Positions 8,928 to 18,581 of a stretch of 64,000 nt of DNA are shown here, piece by piece. The stretch comes from Primorskyibacter flagellatus. Its GTDB lineage: Bacteria > Pseudomonadota > Alphaproteobacteria > Rhodobacterales > Rhodobacteraceae. The notes under the pieces are model-generated. The model saw only the letters and a list, made by a program, of their open reading frames with translations. It ran no database searches and was not told where the DNA came from. The stretch covers positions 124,001-188,000 of the forward strand of contig NZ_FWYD01000004.1 in assembly GCF_900176485.1 (NCBI RefSeq). The letters run 5' to 3'. Position 1 is the stretch's first letter; each line of letters begins with the position of its first letter. Both the position numbers and the translations under genes were made by a program.

Positions 8928-9272
8928 ATGGCAAGCCATATCAAAATTCGCAAGGCCGAAGGCACCTGGGTGGTGCGCGCAGGCGGCGCGGTTCTGGGTG
9001 AAAGCAATGACGTGCTGGAATTGCAGGAAGGTGACTATCCGCCGGTGATCTATTTCCCGCGCTCGGATCTTGCGATGGCGTTTCTTGAGCCGACCGATCA
9101 CAAGACCACCTGCCCGCACAAAGGCGAAGCGAGCTATTTTTCCATCGTGACCAAAAGCCAGACGTTGGAAAATGCGGTCTGGTCCTATGAAGCCCCCAAC
9201 GAGGATGTGGCCCGGATCCGCGATCATCTCGGGTTCAGCATTGGCGAATATCTGGCGGTCGAACAGATCTGA
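8928..9272 (+). CDS. DUF427 domain protein
   Basis: A 114-residue protein that is a single DUF427 domain (a small beta-rich fold). Typical features are the early GTWVVRAGGAVLGES segment, YFPRSDLAMAFL, the TTCPHKGEASYF motif and a late WSYEAPNEDVARIRDHLGF. The family is widespread; its biochemical role is not established. GAAAGGA precedes the start. It follows the aminopeptidase gene by 60 bases on the same strand. Confidence 0.9.
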   Translation: MASHIKIRKAEGTWVVRAGGAVLGESNDVLELQEGDYPPVIYFPRSDLAMAFLEPTDHKTTCPHKGEASYFSIVTKSQTLENAVWSYEAPNEDVARIRDHLGFSIGEYLAVEQI

Positions 9273-9449
9273 TCGGCGAAGCGCCTGTCCCGAACCAAAA
9301 CCTTCGGGAATGGCGGTGTTTGCCGCGCGAACGTGGATCACGGGACCATACAACGCGGAAACCTTGGGCTGCGTAACGCTGTGCAATTCCTGCATTGGCG
9401 GCTTTTTCACGTAAAAATCGCCAGCGTCTTGCACGAAGACGTTCCGAAT

Positions 9450-10103
9450 TCAGTCTTTCTGTCTGGCCGACGCCTTGCGCCGCGCCAACAGCAACGTGTG
9501 GCCGGTACATTCCGGATCTTCGGGAACAAAATCCTCGCATTGCATCCCGGCCGTTTCAAGAATTGCCTTGTATTCGTCAGGTGCCAGTGAGGAATGGTAC
9601 ACTGTCTCGCCCGCGACCGTACCCGTAATCTCTCCGTCAGCGGGACCGACAGTCAGCAGCAACCGGCCGCCCTCGGCGACGTGATCGGCAATGCGTGGCA
9701 GGGCCGTGCGTTGCGCCTTTTGCGTGAGGTGAAAGAAGCTGCCCCAGCCGATCACGGCATCAAAACACCGCCCCAGGGGAAAGCCTGGTCTTATCGGCCA
9801 GAACCCATCTCGCATCGGGAAACCGGCGCGTTGCGATCCACAGCATCGGGGCCGCAAAATCCAGGCCGGTCACGTCGTATCCTAGCGCTATCAACCATGT
9901 GGCAATCGGATCTCCGCCGCCGCGGCCCAGATCAAGCACCGCGTCACCGGGCGGCACATCTGCGACCGCGCGCCCCAGCCACGCAGGTTCAAACAGCGAA
10001 CGGTTGCGGGCCCGGTCCCAAGCCTCTGCCTGTCGCTCACGGTTGCGCGGACCGATCTGGACAGACGAACCATTTCTGACGCGTTGGACATCGGGTTACT
10101 CAT
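9450..10103 (-). pseudogene. class I SAM-dependent methyltransferase, frameshifted twice
   Basis: The gene starts at ATG 10103, overlapping the preceding stop by four bases (ATGA). The methyltransferase can be read only by changing frame twice. The first ~25 codons and everything from about 9810 to the stop at 9450 share one frame (GWGSFFHLT, GGRLLLTVGP). The middle part (AEAWDRARNRSLFEPAWL, then VLDLGRGGGDPIA and GLDFAAPM) lies in another. The frame of the start codon has a stop at 9891-9893. The SAM motif reads GRGGG where GCGGG is usual. This is either a decayed gene or a pair of compensating sequence errors near 10020 and 9770-9800. The substrate is unknown. Confidence 0.75.
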
Positions 10104-10732
10104 GGCAATGCAAGCCCCCGAAACGGTGGGAAATCGGCATAGCGCTTGCGACGGGGTTCAAGCGGCTCTGACGGTTGTGCCCCGGCCCGCAGCAACGTAC
10201 CGCGCGGCGCGATGTAGCTGTCAATCCGCCTCTGCGGTTTGGGGCGCCACGATATATTGAAGGCGCAGAGCTTGGGGAAGAACCAGATCTCGGAATAGGC
10301 CAAGTGGTCATGCAGCCACCATGCCAGATCGCGCCAGTCGCGGCCCCTGGCGTAGCGGTCGGCAAACCACGGGATCACGACCGACACGCCTGCAATCCGC
10401 GCGTTGCCTTCGCCCCGGTCCCAGATATGGCATTCCAGCGCATTGTCGTTGCGGGCACAGTTCAGTCGGTTCTCATTGCCGTAAGCGTTCAGCGCCGCCG
10501 AGCGATAGCCCGACCGGATGGCGATCCGTCCGAAGGTGTCCGTCAGCGGGTCCAACAGTGTTTCGCACAGCGCCCGCCCGGTCTCGATCGCCAGATCGGG
10601 CTTATCGGGGATGTTCGGGATGCCGTGAAAGCCGCTGATCTCGGAATACAGGAAATCACGCATGTAGAAGTGCCGCGACAGCCGGGTGCGGCCCAGCGTT
10701 TCCAGCGCCCACATGCTGCCGGGACGCCGCAT
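10100..10732 (-). CDS. peptidase M15-like protein
   Basis: A 210-residue protein with the pattern of M15 (DD-carboxypeptidase / endolysin-like) proteins: FLYSEISGFHGIPNIPD near the N-terminus, then IAIRSGYRSAALN and a His/Asp pair in ECHIWDRGEG. M15 enzymes are zinc peptidases acting on peptidoglycan cross-links, but the full set of zinc ligands is not obvious, and no signal peptide is seen, so activity is uncertain. The start is uncertain: the first ATG is used, with others 18 and 69 bases later. Its stop overlaps the start of the broken methyltransferase gene. Confidence 0.65.
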   Translation of the reverse strand: MRRPGSMWALETLGRTRLSRHFYMRDFLYSEISGFHGIPNIPDKPDLAIETGRALCETLLDPLTDTFGRIAIRSGYRSAALNAYGNENRLNCARNDNALECHIWDRGEGNARIAGVSVVIPWFADRYARGRDWRDLAWWLHDHLAYSEIWFFPKLCAFNISWRPKPQRRIDSYIAPRGTLLRAGAQPSEPLEPRRKRYADFPPFRGLALP

Positions 10733-10786
10733 TACCGCTGGCAGTCTTGCGATGCAACGGCAGGTCTGGCCAGCCGCGTCACAACA

Positions 10787-11212
10787 TCAGTACCCGTTCC
10801 AGCGGAACGCGCCCTCCGGTCCCAGTGGCGAGAACGGGTTATGCGCGATCTCCCATATATGGCCGTCGGGATCGGCAAAATAGCCGTGATAGCCGCCCCA
10901 AAAAGACTCTGCCGCTGGTTTCAGGATTTTCGCCCCTGCCGCCTGCGCGTCGGTCATCACCGCGTCCACAGCGGCCCGGTCCGGCAGGTTATGCGCCAGT
11001 GTCGCGCCGCCGGTTCCCAACGTCTCGACCGCGACGCCCATATCGTCTGCCAGCGCGTCCAGCCCGAACAGGCCCAGCGTCTGGCCCAACAGGTCAAACG
11101 CCACCACACCGTCAGGGCTGTCCACGCGCGTCCAGCCCAAGGCCTCGTAGAAACCGGCAGAGATTTCCATGTCCCGCACGCCAAGCGTCACAAGACTGAT
11201 GCGCTGCTCCAT
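10787..11212 (-). CDS. VOC (glyoxalase/bleomycin resistance-like) family protein
   Basis: A 141-residue two-module VOC protein. The first beta-alpha-beta module holds ISLVTLGVRDMEISAGFYEALGW, and the second ends with GYHGYFADPDGHIWEIAHNP, the usual C-terminal glyoxalase signature with a metal-binding Glu. The ATG at 11212 has AAGGA upstream; longer frames start with non-family sequence. Family members are isomerases, dioxygenases or binding proteins, so the substrate cannot be named. It precedes the M15-like gene on the same strand. Confidence 0.88.
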   Translation of the reverse strand: MEQRISLVTLGVRDMEISAGFYEALGWTRVDSPDGVVAFDLLGQTLGLFGLDALADDMGVAVETLGTGGATLAHNLPDRAAVDAVMTDAQAAGAKILKPAAESFWGGYHGYFADPDGHIWEIAHNPFSPLGPEGAFRWNGY

Positions 11213-11288
11213 CGCGGTATCCTTTACGTATGTTCGCGCTAAGCCTGCCCGCTGCGCGACGGTCAGACAACCCGTTACCTGCATCAGG

Positions 11289-12038
11289 TCACGCATCCTC
11301 TTCGGCGCGGGCAATAACCTCTTCTACAGAGGACTCGATCAAGGCCAGACAGTCGGCATCCGAGAACCGGTGATCGGCTCCGTCGACCAGCACCAGCCGC
11401 ATATCGGGCGATGCAGCATGATCCAGCAATTTCAGCGCCCGGTCGGGATGCACGGATGTGTCGGCGGTGCCTTGCAACAGGCGCACCGGAAATGGCAGTT
11501 CCAGCGCAGAACGCAGCACCAGATGATTACGGCCATCCTCGATCAGGCGGCGGGTGATGATATACGGATCGCCATACTCCGACGGCAGGGCGAGCTGCCC
11601 GTCCTGCATGATCGCCTCGCGCTGACCCTTGTCGAAATCCGCCCAGAACCCGTCTTCGGTGAAGTCGGGCGCGGCGGCGATCGTGACCAGCCCCGCAATA
11701 TCGGCCAGCCGTTGCGTCAACAGTAGCGCGATCCAGCCGCCCATGGACGATCCGACCAGCAACACCGGTCCTTCGGTCACGGCTTCGATCACGGATTGCG
11801 CGTCCTCGGCCCAGTCGCCGATGCAGCCATCCTCGAACGTGCCGCCGGATGCGCCGTGACCGGAATAGTCGAACCGCAGAAAGGCACGGCCCGTGGCTTG
11901 TGCCCAATCCTCCAGATGCACGGCCTTGGTGCCTTGCATGTCGGATTTGTAGCCCCCCAGAAACACCACCGCGGGGCTGGTTCCGGGCGTGAATTCATAG
12001 GCGATGCGGCGGCCAGCGTCGGAGTCGTGAAAATCCAT
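11289..12038 (-). CDS. alpha/beta hydrolase
   Basis: A 249-residue serine hydrolase. The nucleophile elbow is VGSSMGGW, the acid is probably the Asp of the TADTSVHPD segment, and the catalytic His is in DGADHRFSD. The oxyanion strand VVFLGGYKSDMQGTKA and the FDYSGHGASGG loop resemble proteins of the ABHD10 group (thioesterase / acyl-glucuronide esterase), but the natural substrate is unknown. The start at 12038 has AAGGA upstream; the open frame extends further but overlaps the neighbouring permease gene. It is probably cotranscribed with the upstream MFS gene. Confidence 0.87.
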   Translation of the reverse strand: MDFHDSDAGRRIAYEFTPGTSPAVVFLGGYKSDMQGTKAVHLEDWAQATGRAFLRFDYSGHGASGGTFEDGCIGDWAEDAQSVIEAVTEGPVLLVGSSMGGWIALLLTQRLADIAGLVTIAAAPDFTEDGFWADFDKGQREAIMQDGQLALPSEYGDPYIITRRLIEDGRNHLVLRSALELPFPVRLLQGTADTSVHPDRALKLLDHAASPDMRLVLVDGADHRFSDADCLALIESSVEEVIARAEEDA

Positions 12039-12109
12039 GTCAAATCCTTCGTCTTTGCCCGCGATCATGCAGGCGCGCGCGGCGGGCATCAACGCGATAG
12101 TGTACGCGC

Positions 12110-13363
12110 TCAGGTGCTCTCTACCTCGCGCAGACCCAGCGCCAACATTCCGCCAACTGCCGAAAGCGCCGCGAATCCGCACAAGGCCGCCACGGGGCCA
12201 AGCAGGCTAAGCCCGCCGCCAAGCGCGCCGGAGATCAAAAGCAGCACGCCAATCACCGTGTTGGCAAGGGCCGCGTAGGTAGACCGCTCATCCTCGGGCG
12301 ACATATCGACAAGATAGGTAGACCGCCCCTGCCGGACGCCGTGATAGGCCAGCATCAAGGCGAACAGGATCGCCGGAATGACGAACTGGCTTTGCGCGAC
12401 GCCCGCCCATGCCGCCAAGGGGGCCGCCCCGATGGCCAGCGCACCGCCGAACCCGCACAGCGCCAATACCCAGCGCGAGGACCGGTCCGACAGCCTGCCC
12501 CAGACATACGAGCTGACAAAGGATGCCGCGGCCGAGGCCAGCACCAATGCGCCCAGCTTTCCAAGCGCCGAGCCATCACCCCCGCTGAGCAGCACCAGAT
12601 AGGGCGGCGCAAGTGCCGTAGCCGTCAGCGCGCCGCGCACAAGGATATAGCGGCGGAACTGCGCATCCTCGCGCAGCGGGGACAGGTCTATCGCGGGGGC
12701 ATCCCCGTCTTCCGACGCGTCCTCTTTCAGGGTTGAAAACAGCAACGCCGCCCCCAGCCACAGACAGGCCGCCAGCCCTACCGCCACGGCGAGTGCAGAG
12801 ACGCTCTGCAACCAGCCGCTCATCAGCAATAGCGCAAAAACCACCACACCGACCGCCGAGGCCGATCCGGCGACGCCGGTCACCGCGCCGCGCCGCGTCT
12901 TGGCCACGGTCTTGCCCAGCACATCCTTGTAGCTGACAGAGGCACAGGCCCGCGACACCGCCAGAACCGCCAGCAAGCCGCAGATCACCAGACCGGCAGC
13001 CGCGCCTTGCAGCGTCAGAGCCGCCAAAGCGATGCCCGCCGCCGAAACCCCCTGCCCGGCCGATCCCGCAATCCACGCCCATTTGCGGTACTTCATGCGC
13101 CGCACCCATCCCGCCAGAGCAAGCTGTGGCAACAACGCCCCGGCCTCGCGGATCGGCACCAGAAGCCCGGTCAGATAGGCGGGCGCGCCGATGGCGTTCA
13201 GCAGCCAACTCAGCACCAGCTTCGGGTCGATCAGGCCGTCGGCGACCTTGGTCATGCTCAGCGCGGCCATGTGGCGCAAGCCGTTGCGCGCGTCGCGTTG
13301 ATCGGCCTTTGCCTTGCTGCCGGTCAAAGCCTGAAAAACAGCACCTTCCTGATGCTCTGCCAT
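12110..13363 (-). CDS. MFS transporter
   Basis: A 417-residue membrane protein with about twelve hydrophobic segments, in two groups of six separated by a charged loop ([16 protein letters not shown], about residues 212-228). [14 protein letters not shown] in the first half and [13 protein letters not shown] in the second are MFS-like loop motifs. The substrate cannot be inferred. GGAGA lies about 10 bases before the ATG. It is divergent from thrS with 129 bases between and heads a minus-strand run with the hydrolase. Confidence 0.85.
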   Translation of the reverse strand: MAEHQEGAVFQALTGSKAKADQRDARNGLRHMAALSMTKVADGLIDPKLVLSWLLNAIGAPAYLTGLLVPIREAGALLPQLALAGWVRRMKYRKWAWIAGSAGQGVSAAGIALAALTLQGAAAGLVICGLLAVLAVSRACASVSYKDVLGKTVAKTRRGAVTGVAGSASAVGVVVFALLLMSGWLQSVSALAVAVGLAACLWLGAALLFSTLKEDASEDGDAPAIDLSPLREDAQFRRYILVRGALTATALAPPYLVLLSGGDGSALGKLGALVLASAAASFVSSYVWGRLSDRSSRWVLALCGFGGALAIGAAPLAAWAGVAQSQFVIPAILFALMLAYHGVRQGRSTYLVDMSPEDERSTYAALANTVIGVLLLISGALGGGLSLLGPVAALCGFAALSAVGGMLALGLREVEST

Positions 13364-13492
13364 CGTGTGGTCTCTCCGCTACATCCGAACCCGCCGCGCC
13401 TTGACTCAGCCCGTGCCAATGGGCACATAGCGCGGGAAACACAACCCGCAACCGGGCGTTCCGTGGGCGCCAAACTGACGAGGAGCCGGCCA

Positions 13493-15475
13493 ATGAGCCA
13501 GATTTCCCTGACCTTTCCCGATGGCAATGCGCGTGACTTCGACAGCGGTATCACCGCCGCAGAGGTGGCCGCCGCGATTTCAAAGTCGCTCGGCAAGAAA
13601 GCCATTTCCGCCAGCATCGACGGCGCGCATTGGGACCTGCAATGGCCCATCGAACACGATGCCGCCATCGCCATTCACACCATGGCCGACGCGCCTCAGG
13701 CGCTGGAACTGGTGCGCCACGATCTGGCGCATATCATGGCGCGCGCCGTCCAAGAGCTGTGGCCGGATGTCAAAGTCACCATCGGTCCGGTGATCGAAAA
13801 CGGCTGGTATTACGATTTTGACCGCGCAGAGCCGTTCACACCCGAAGATCTGGGCGAGATCGAAAAGAAGATGCGCGAGATCATCAACAAGCGCGACCCC
13901 GTGACCACCGAGGTCTGGGAACGCGACCGCGCGATCAAGCATTACGAGGCAAATAACGAGCCCTACAAGGTCGAACTGATCGACGCCATTCCCGGCGACG
14001 AGCCGCTGCGCATGTATTGGCACGGCCATTGGCAGGATCTGTGTCGCGGGCCGCATCTGCAAAACACCGGACAAGTTCCGGCGGACGCGTTCAAGCTGAT
14101 GAGCGTGGCCGGTGCCTATTGGCGCGGCGACAGCGACCGCGCCATGCTGCAACGGATCTACGGTGTCGCCTTTCAGAACAAGGAAGATCTGCGCAAATAC
14201 CTGCATATGCTTGAAGAGGCCGCCAAGCGCGATCACCGCAAGCTGGGCCGCGAGATGGACCTGTTTCACATGCAGGAAGAAGCGCCGGGGCAGGTTTTCT
14301 GGCACCCGAACGGCTGGCAGATCTATACCGGGCTTCAGGATTACATGCGCCGCAAACAGCGTGCCGGTGGCTACCGCGAGATCAATACGCCTCAGGTGGT
14401 CGACCGCAAACTGTGGGAGGCTTCGGGCCACTGGGACAAATACCAGCACCACATGTTCCTTGTCGAAGTTGACGAAAGCCGCGACGGCGAGAATGACGAT
14501 GCGGCGGTCAAGAACAAAGGCCAGACCCGGATCAACGCGCTCAAGCCGATGAACTGCCCCTGCCATGTGCAGATCTTCAATCAGGGCCTGAAAAGCTATC
14601 GCGACCTGCCACTGCGGCTGGCCGAGTTCGGGTCCTGCGCGCGGTTCGAGCCCTCGGGTGCCTTGCACGGCATCATGCGGGTGCGCGGGTTCACGCAGGA
14701 CGACGCCCATATCTTCTGCACAGCGGATCAGATTCAGGAAGAATGCGCGCGCTTCATCGACTTTCTCGCCGATATCTACCGAGAGCTTGGCTTTCCGGAG
14801 TTCGAAATCCGCTTTGCCACCCGGCCCGAAAAGCGCGTCGGCTCCGAAGAGTCGTGGGACTATGTCGAGAATGCCCTTGAAAACGCCATCAAGGCGGTGG
14901 GCCGCGACTATACGCTGGAGCCGGGCGATGGTGCCTTCTACGGACCCAAGCTTGATTTCTACCTGACCGATGCGATCGGCCGGGTCTGGCAATGCGGCAC
15001 TTTTCAGGTGGATCCGAACCTGCCGGAGCGTCTTGATGCCAGCTATATCGGGCAGGACGGCGACAAGCACCGCCCCTTCATGCTGCACCGCGCGACATTG
15101 GGCAGCTTTGAGCGGTTCATCGGCATCCTGATCGAGGAACACGCAGGCAAGCTGCCCTTCTGGCTGGCCCCGCGTCAGGTTGTCGTCGCCTCCATCGTGT
15201 CCGAGGCGGATGATTACGTTCACGAGGTCGTGGCGCAATTGCAGGCGCAGGGCGTTCGCGCCGAGGCGGATATTCGCAACGAGAAGATCAACTACAAGGT
15301 CCGCGAACACTCTGTCGGCAAGGTGCCTGTCATTCTGGCAATCGGACACCGCGAGGTTGAAGAGCGCACCGTGACAATCCGACGGCTGGGCGAGAAACAG
15401 ACCTCGGTCGAGACGTTGGAAACGGTCGTGTCCGACCTCAAGGCCGAAGCAACGCCGCCGGATCTTCGGAAATAG
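13493..15475 (+). CDS. thrS: threonine--tRNA ligase
   Basis: ThrRS charges tRNA-Thr. The 660-residue protein has an N-terminal TGS domain (~1-62), the second additional (editing) domain with [11 protein letters not shown] and the [11 protein letters not shown] zinc-like motif, a class II catalytic core (motif 2 region around [12 protein letters not shown], motif 3 around [15 protein letters not shown]) and a C-terminal anticodon-binding domain ([12 protein letters not shown] onward). The start has AGGAG seven bases upstream. No T-box-like leader is evident in the short region shared with the divergent MFS gene. Confidence 0.97.
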   Translation: MSQISLTFPDGNARDFDSGITAAEVAAAISKSLGKKAISASIDGAHWDLQWPIEHDAAIAIHTMADAPQALELVRHDLAHIMARAVQELWPDVKVTIGPVIENGWYYDFDRAEPFTPEDLGEIEKKMREIINKRDPVTTEVWERDRAIKHYEANNEPYKVELIDAIPGDEPLRMYWHGHWQDLCRGPHLQNTGQVPADAFKLMSVAGAYWRGDSDRAMLQRIYGVAFQNKEDLRKYLHMLEEAAKRDHRKLGREMDLFHMQEEAPGQVFWHPNGWQIYTGLQDYMRRKQRAGGYREINTPQVVDRKLWEASGHWDKYQHHMFLVEVDESRDGENDDAAVKNKGQTRINALKPMNCPCHVQIFNQGLKSYRDLPLRLAEFGSCARFEPSGALHGIMRVRGFTQDDAHIFCTADQIQEECARFIDFLADIYRELGFPEFEIRFATRPEKRVGSEESWDYVENALENAIKAVGRDYTLEPGDGAFYGPKLDFYLTDAIGRVWQCGTFQVDPNLPERLDASYIGQDGDKHRPFMLHRATLGSFERFIGILIEEHAGKLPFWLAPRQVVVASIVSEADDYVHEVVAQLQAQGVRAEADIRNEKINYKVREHSVGKVPVILAIGHREVEERTVTIRRLGEKQTSVETLETVVSDLKAEATPPDLRK

Positions 15476-15993
15476 CCGTTTCCACCTGCGCCTGAACGGC
15501 AACAGCGGAGCGAATTGAAGCTTGGCGCGCCCGGTGTTTTACGGACCCTGACGCGTCAAGATTTCGTGTTGCGCCCGTCAAACAGGATCGCGCGCAACAG
15601 CCATGCGCCGGCATCAGACGGTGCAGGTCGTGTTATTTGGAAAACCGGCACTACCCTGCGCGCAACCGATCAAACCCGGCGTTTGTGGCTGAACCAGGCG
15701 CATAAAAATGTTACAAATGCCGGATCAACGAAAGATCTGATCCTTGGCGAGGCCGCAATCTGTAACATTCGATCACGTCAGCTTGGAACTCACGCGCCGG
15801 CTTTATAAAGCGAATTTTCAAGAATTCAATGATCCCAAAGCTTTGCCGCACACGCAGCATGACGGAGGTCTCGCAAATCCTGACGCGCGCGTGATGCACA
15901 GCGCTGTGAGTAGCCAGAGTGCCCGCCTGGCGGGTACCTTTTCTTTATCGCATCTCGGCGATTATGAATTTCATCAACCCAGGAGGTACATCC
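15476..15993 (+). other. 518-base intergenic region upstream of the bufferin operon
   Basis: No convincing gene is seen. It contains a nested dyad: TGTTACA (15709-15715) and TGTAACA (15761-15767) enclose a smaller GGATCA/TGATCC stem (15722-15743). A GTAACA at 15762, followed 17 bases later by GGAA, is a weak match to the GTAACC/CGAA promoter type used by Caulobacter SigF, which controls bufferin genes there. AGGAGG directly precedes the bufA start. Promoter assignment is low confidence. Confidence 0.4.
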
Positions 15994-16296
15994 ATGTCAA
16001 CATCCATGAAGACCGCAGCCATCGTCGGCGCCGTTGCCGCAACATTTGCCGCGCATGCCACAACTGCGTCCGCGCAGGATCAGGTGAAATGCTTCGGCGT
16101 GTCGCTGGCCGGTGAAAATGACTGTGCCGCAGGTCCGGGCACCACATGCGCCGGCACATCCAAGGTCGACTATCAGGGCAACGCATGGACGCTGGTCGAT
16201 GCCGGCACATGCGAAGAAATGGAACTGCCTGCAATGGCCGACGGGTCCGCGCGCATGGGCTCGCTCGAAGCTTTGGACCGCGATCTGCCAAGCTAA
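15994..16296 (+). CDS. bufA: bufferin-type RiPP precursor (DUF2282)
   Basis: A 100-residue precursor peptide. The start has a perfect AGGAGG site. Residues 1-27 form a Sec signal ending ASA, which is unusual for RiPPs but typical of bufferins. The mature part has four Cys at positions 33, 44, 52 and 73 ([27 protein letters not shown]), the spacing I recall for DUF2282/BufA1 proteins. In Caulobacter such peptides are modified by BufB/BufC to carry thiooxazole rings and then bind copper in the periplasm. The C-terminus beyond C73 is acidic and lacks the Lys/Gly-rich end I recall in homologues. The maturation genes follow directly. Confidence 0.88.
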   Translation: MSTSMKTAAIVGAVAATFAAHATTASAQDQVKCFGVSLAGENDCAAGPGTTCAGTSKVDYQGNAWTLVDAGTCEEMELPAMADGSARMGSLEALDRDLPS

Positions 16297-16313
16297 TAAA
16301 CGACCAGCGGTCA

Positions 16314-16346
16314 GGGATCGCGCCGCACCCAAGCTTGCGCGATCCC
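16314..16346 (+). terminator. hairpin between precursor and modification genes
   Basis: A perfect 10-bp stem (GGGATCGCGC / GCGCGATCCC) with a 13-base loop begins 17 bases after the bufA stop. No T run follows, so full termination is unlikely. It could be a partial terminator or a 3' RNA-stabilising structure that keeps precursor mRNA in excess over enzyme mRNA, as is common in RiPP operons. The role is inferred from position. Confidence 0.55.
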
Positions 16347-16417
16347 CGGCTTGCAATCAAAACGCTGCTTTCCCGTCCGGCTGACGGAGAGGAATGATCC
16401 GCCCGAAGGAGCCACGC

Positions 16418-17269
16418 ATGTTCGATACCGACCATGACGGCCTGCCCGCTATGCCGGGCGTCGGCTATAAGCCCCAACATTTCAACGATATTTTAAGGGA
16501 TGCCGCGCCGGTCGGCTGGCTGGAAATCCACGCCGAAAACTATATGGGCGATGGCGGTCGGCCGCTGGCCCAGTTGCGGCATCTGTCCGAACGTTTTCCG
16601 ATTTCCGTGCATGGGGTCGGCCTGTCGATCGGCGGTGAAGACCCGCTTGATCCGGACCACCTTGCTCGGCTGAAACATCTTGTCAGCTGGCTGAACCCTG
16701 CCAGCTTTTCCGAGCATCTGGCGTGGTCCACCCATGACAGTCAATTCCTGAATGATCTGCTGCCCCTGCCCTATACCGATACGACCTTGATCCGTGTCGC
16801 CGATCACATTGATCAGGTGCAAGAGGCGCTGGGGCGTCAGATGCTGTTGGAAAACCCCTCCAGCTATCTTGCCTTCACGCAAAGCACGATGAGCGAGACC
16901 GACTTTCTGCGCGAGCTTGCCCGCCGCACCGGATGCGGATTGCTGCTCGACGTGAACAACGTCTTCGTTTCGGCCACCAATCTGGGCTATTCCCCGATCG
17001 AGTATATCGACGCCTATCCGCTGGACAGAGTGAAGGAAATACATCTCGGCGGCCATGATGAGGACGAAGATGATCACGGCGCGCCTTTGCTGATCGACAG
17101 TCACGGCCGCGCGGTCGTTGATCCTGTCTGGACCCTTCTGGACGAGACCTTGGACCGCACGGGTGCGCGCCCGCTGCTGATTGAATGGGACACCGATGTC
17201 CCCGATTGGGCAACGCTGCGGGCAGAGACCGTGCGCGCGCAGGAAGCACTCACCCGAGTGCTGGCATGA
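16418..17269 (+). CDS. bufB: MNIO-family (DUF692) bufferin maturation enzyme
   Basis: A 283-residue TIM-barrel enzyme of the multinuclear non-haem iron oxidative (MNIO) family. The start at 16418 has AGGAG upstream; an ATG 24 bases earlier is possible. Conserved segments include [63 protein letters not shown] and [11 protein letters not shown], which carry the His/Asp/Glu/Asn iron ligands of the family. MNIOs modify precursor Cys; for bufferins the product reported is a thiooxazole. It works with the partner encoded by the next gene, whose ATG overlaps its stop. Confidence 0.94.
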   Translation: MFDTDHDGLPAMPGVGYKPQHFNDILRDAAPVGWLEIHAENYMGDGGRPLAQLRHLSERFPISVHGVGLSIGGEDPLDPDHLARLKHLVSWLNPASFSEHLAWSTHDSQFLNDLLPLPYTDTTLIRVADHIDQVQEALGRQMLLENPSSYLAFTQSTMSETDFLRELARRTGCGLLLDVNNVFVSATNLGYSPIEYIDAYPLDRVKEIHLGGHDEDEDDHGAPLLIDSHGRAVVDPVWTLLDETLDRTGARPLLIEWDTDVPDWATLRAETVRAQEALTRVLA

Positions 17270-18015
17270 CCGAGCAACACAGTTTCCGCGCGCCGCTTTT
17301 GGACGCAGACCGCGCCATTCCCGAAGGTCTGACCGACGGGCTGGGGCGTCCGGCAGGCGCGCGCTACAACGTCTATCGCAACAACGTGGCTGTCAGCCTG
17401 ACCGAGGCGCTGGAGACCGGTTTCCCGGCCATTGCCAAGCTGATCGGGCCCGATAACTTCCGCGCCGTGGCGGCGCGTTACCTGCGCGCCGCGCCCCCTA
17501 CCTCGCCGCTGATGATGCATTACGGCGCAGGCTTTCCCGAGTTCCTGAAAACCGTCGAACCATTGGCGCATCTGGGCTATCTGCCCGATGTGGCGCGGCT
17601 GGAACTGGCTTTGCGCCGCAGCTTTCACGCCGCAGATCACACACCAGCCGATCCCGCCCTGCTGCAAGACGTGGACGACGACGCGCTGATGTCCTGTCGT
17701 ATGGCGCTGGCCCCGTCTGCCCATTTGCTGCGCTCACCCTGGCCTATCGTGTCGATCTGGGCCTTCAACATGCGCCCCGGCAGTGCCAAACCACAGGCCC
17801 GGCCCGAGGACGCACTGATCCTGCGCGCCGAGTTTGATCCCGAACCGCTTGTCACGCCCGAAGGCGGCGCGGCTTTCGTAACAGCACTGATACGAGGCGA
17901 AAGCTTTGGCAGCGCCATGACCGCTGCGGGCGACAGTTTCGACGTGGGCGTCATGCTCAACCTGCTTTTTACGCACCGCGCCATCGCCGGCATTTCATTT
18001 GAGGACACGCCATGA
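17266..18015 (+). CDS. bufC: MNIO partner protein (DUF2063, BufC-like)
   Basis: A 249-residue protein whose ATG overlaps the bufB stop (ATGA). The N-terminal DUF2063 domain shows [18 protein letters not shown], then FPAIAKLIG and a [18 protein letters not shown] segment. The family was first labelled a putative DNA-binding domain, but in MNIO clusters it acts as the recognition partner that brings the precursor to the enzyme. The C-terminal ~130 residues are a variable alpha/beta part. It should form a complex with BufB in the cytoplasm. Its stop overlaps the next gene by four bases. Confidence 0.9.
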   Translation: MTEQHSFRAPLLDADRAIPEGLTDGLGRPAGARYNVYRNNVAVSLTEALETGFPAIAKLIGPDNFRAVAARYLRAAPPTSPLMMHYGAGFPEFLKTVEPLAHLGYLPDVARLELALRRSFHAADHTPADPALLQDVDDDALMSCRMALAPSAHLLRSPWPIVSIWAFNMRPGSAKPQARPEDALILRAEFDPEPLVTPEGGAAFVTALIRGESFGSAMTAAGDSFDVGVMLNLLFTHRAIAGISFEDTP

Positions 18016-18581
18016 ACACGCTGATTACCGTGCACAATCAGATTTTCGAAAGGGTCGAGAGGCTAGATGGTTTGCTGCCCCTTCTGGCGCGGTTCCTGTT
18101 CGCCGCGATCCTGCTGCCGTATTTCTGGGCCTCGGCAGCGACAAAGCTGGGCGATGGGCTGTTCGGGTTCCTGTTTCCCGCAAGCGGCGCTTATGCACAG
18201 ATATTTCCCAAAGCGTTCGAGGCGGCGAATTACAACACCGATAACCTAGGTGTCTTTCACTGGGTGGTGGTCGTTGCGGGCACATGGGCAGAGTTTCTGT
18301 TGCCACTGATGATCGTGTTGGGACTTGCCACCCGTTTGGCGGCGCTTGGGATGATCGGTTTCATCACCGTGCAAAGCCTGACCGACCTTTACGGCCATGG
18401 CGGGATTGCCCATGAGGGCACGCTTGGTGCTTGGTTCGATCGCGCGCCCGATGCACTGATCCTTGACCAGAGGGCATTCTGGATCTTCCTGCTTGTTCTG
18501 TTGGTCATCAAGGGTGCGGGTCTGCTGTCCGTTGACCGCGCACTGTTCCGACTTGGTCCCTGGGCGCCTGCAAACGCCTAG
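18012..18581 (+). CDS. DoxX-family membrane protein of the bufferin operon
   Basis: A 189-residue membrane protein with about four transmembrane segments (around residues 22-45, 80-103, 108-125 and 155-172). The pattern LLPLLARFLFAAILLPYFW and GTWAEFLLPLMIVLGLATRL is typical of DoxX. Its ATG overlaps the bufC stop. DoxX is the usual fourth gene of bufferin operons (GigD in Caulobacter nomenclature). A role in redox or metal handling at the membrane is suspected but not shown. It ends convergently with a small membrane-protein gene, overlapping it by four bases. Confidence 0.9.
   Translation: MNTLITVHNQIFERVERLDGLLPLLARFLFAAILLPYFWASAATKLGDGLFGFLFPASGAYAQIFPKAFEAANYNTDNLGVFHWVVVVAGTWAEFLLPLMIVLGLATRLAALGMIGFITVQSLTDLYGHGGIAHEGTLGAWFDRAPDALILDQRAFWIFLLVLLVIKGAGLLSVDRALFRLGPWAPANA

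Noticed and set aside
13364-13492. T-box or other riboswitch before thrS
   Set aside because: The leader is short and shows no specifier-loop or T-box sequence; T-boxes are not expected in this group.
13580-15502. 640-codon open frame on the minus strand opposite thrS
   Set aside because: Shadow of thrS; no motifs and no ribosome site.
15744-16115. Plus-strand frame overlapping the start of bufA
   Set aside because: It lies in another frame than bufA, has no ribosome site, and its end reads through the bufA signal region as basic filler.
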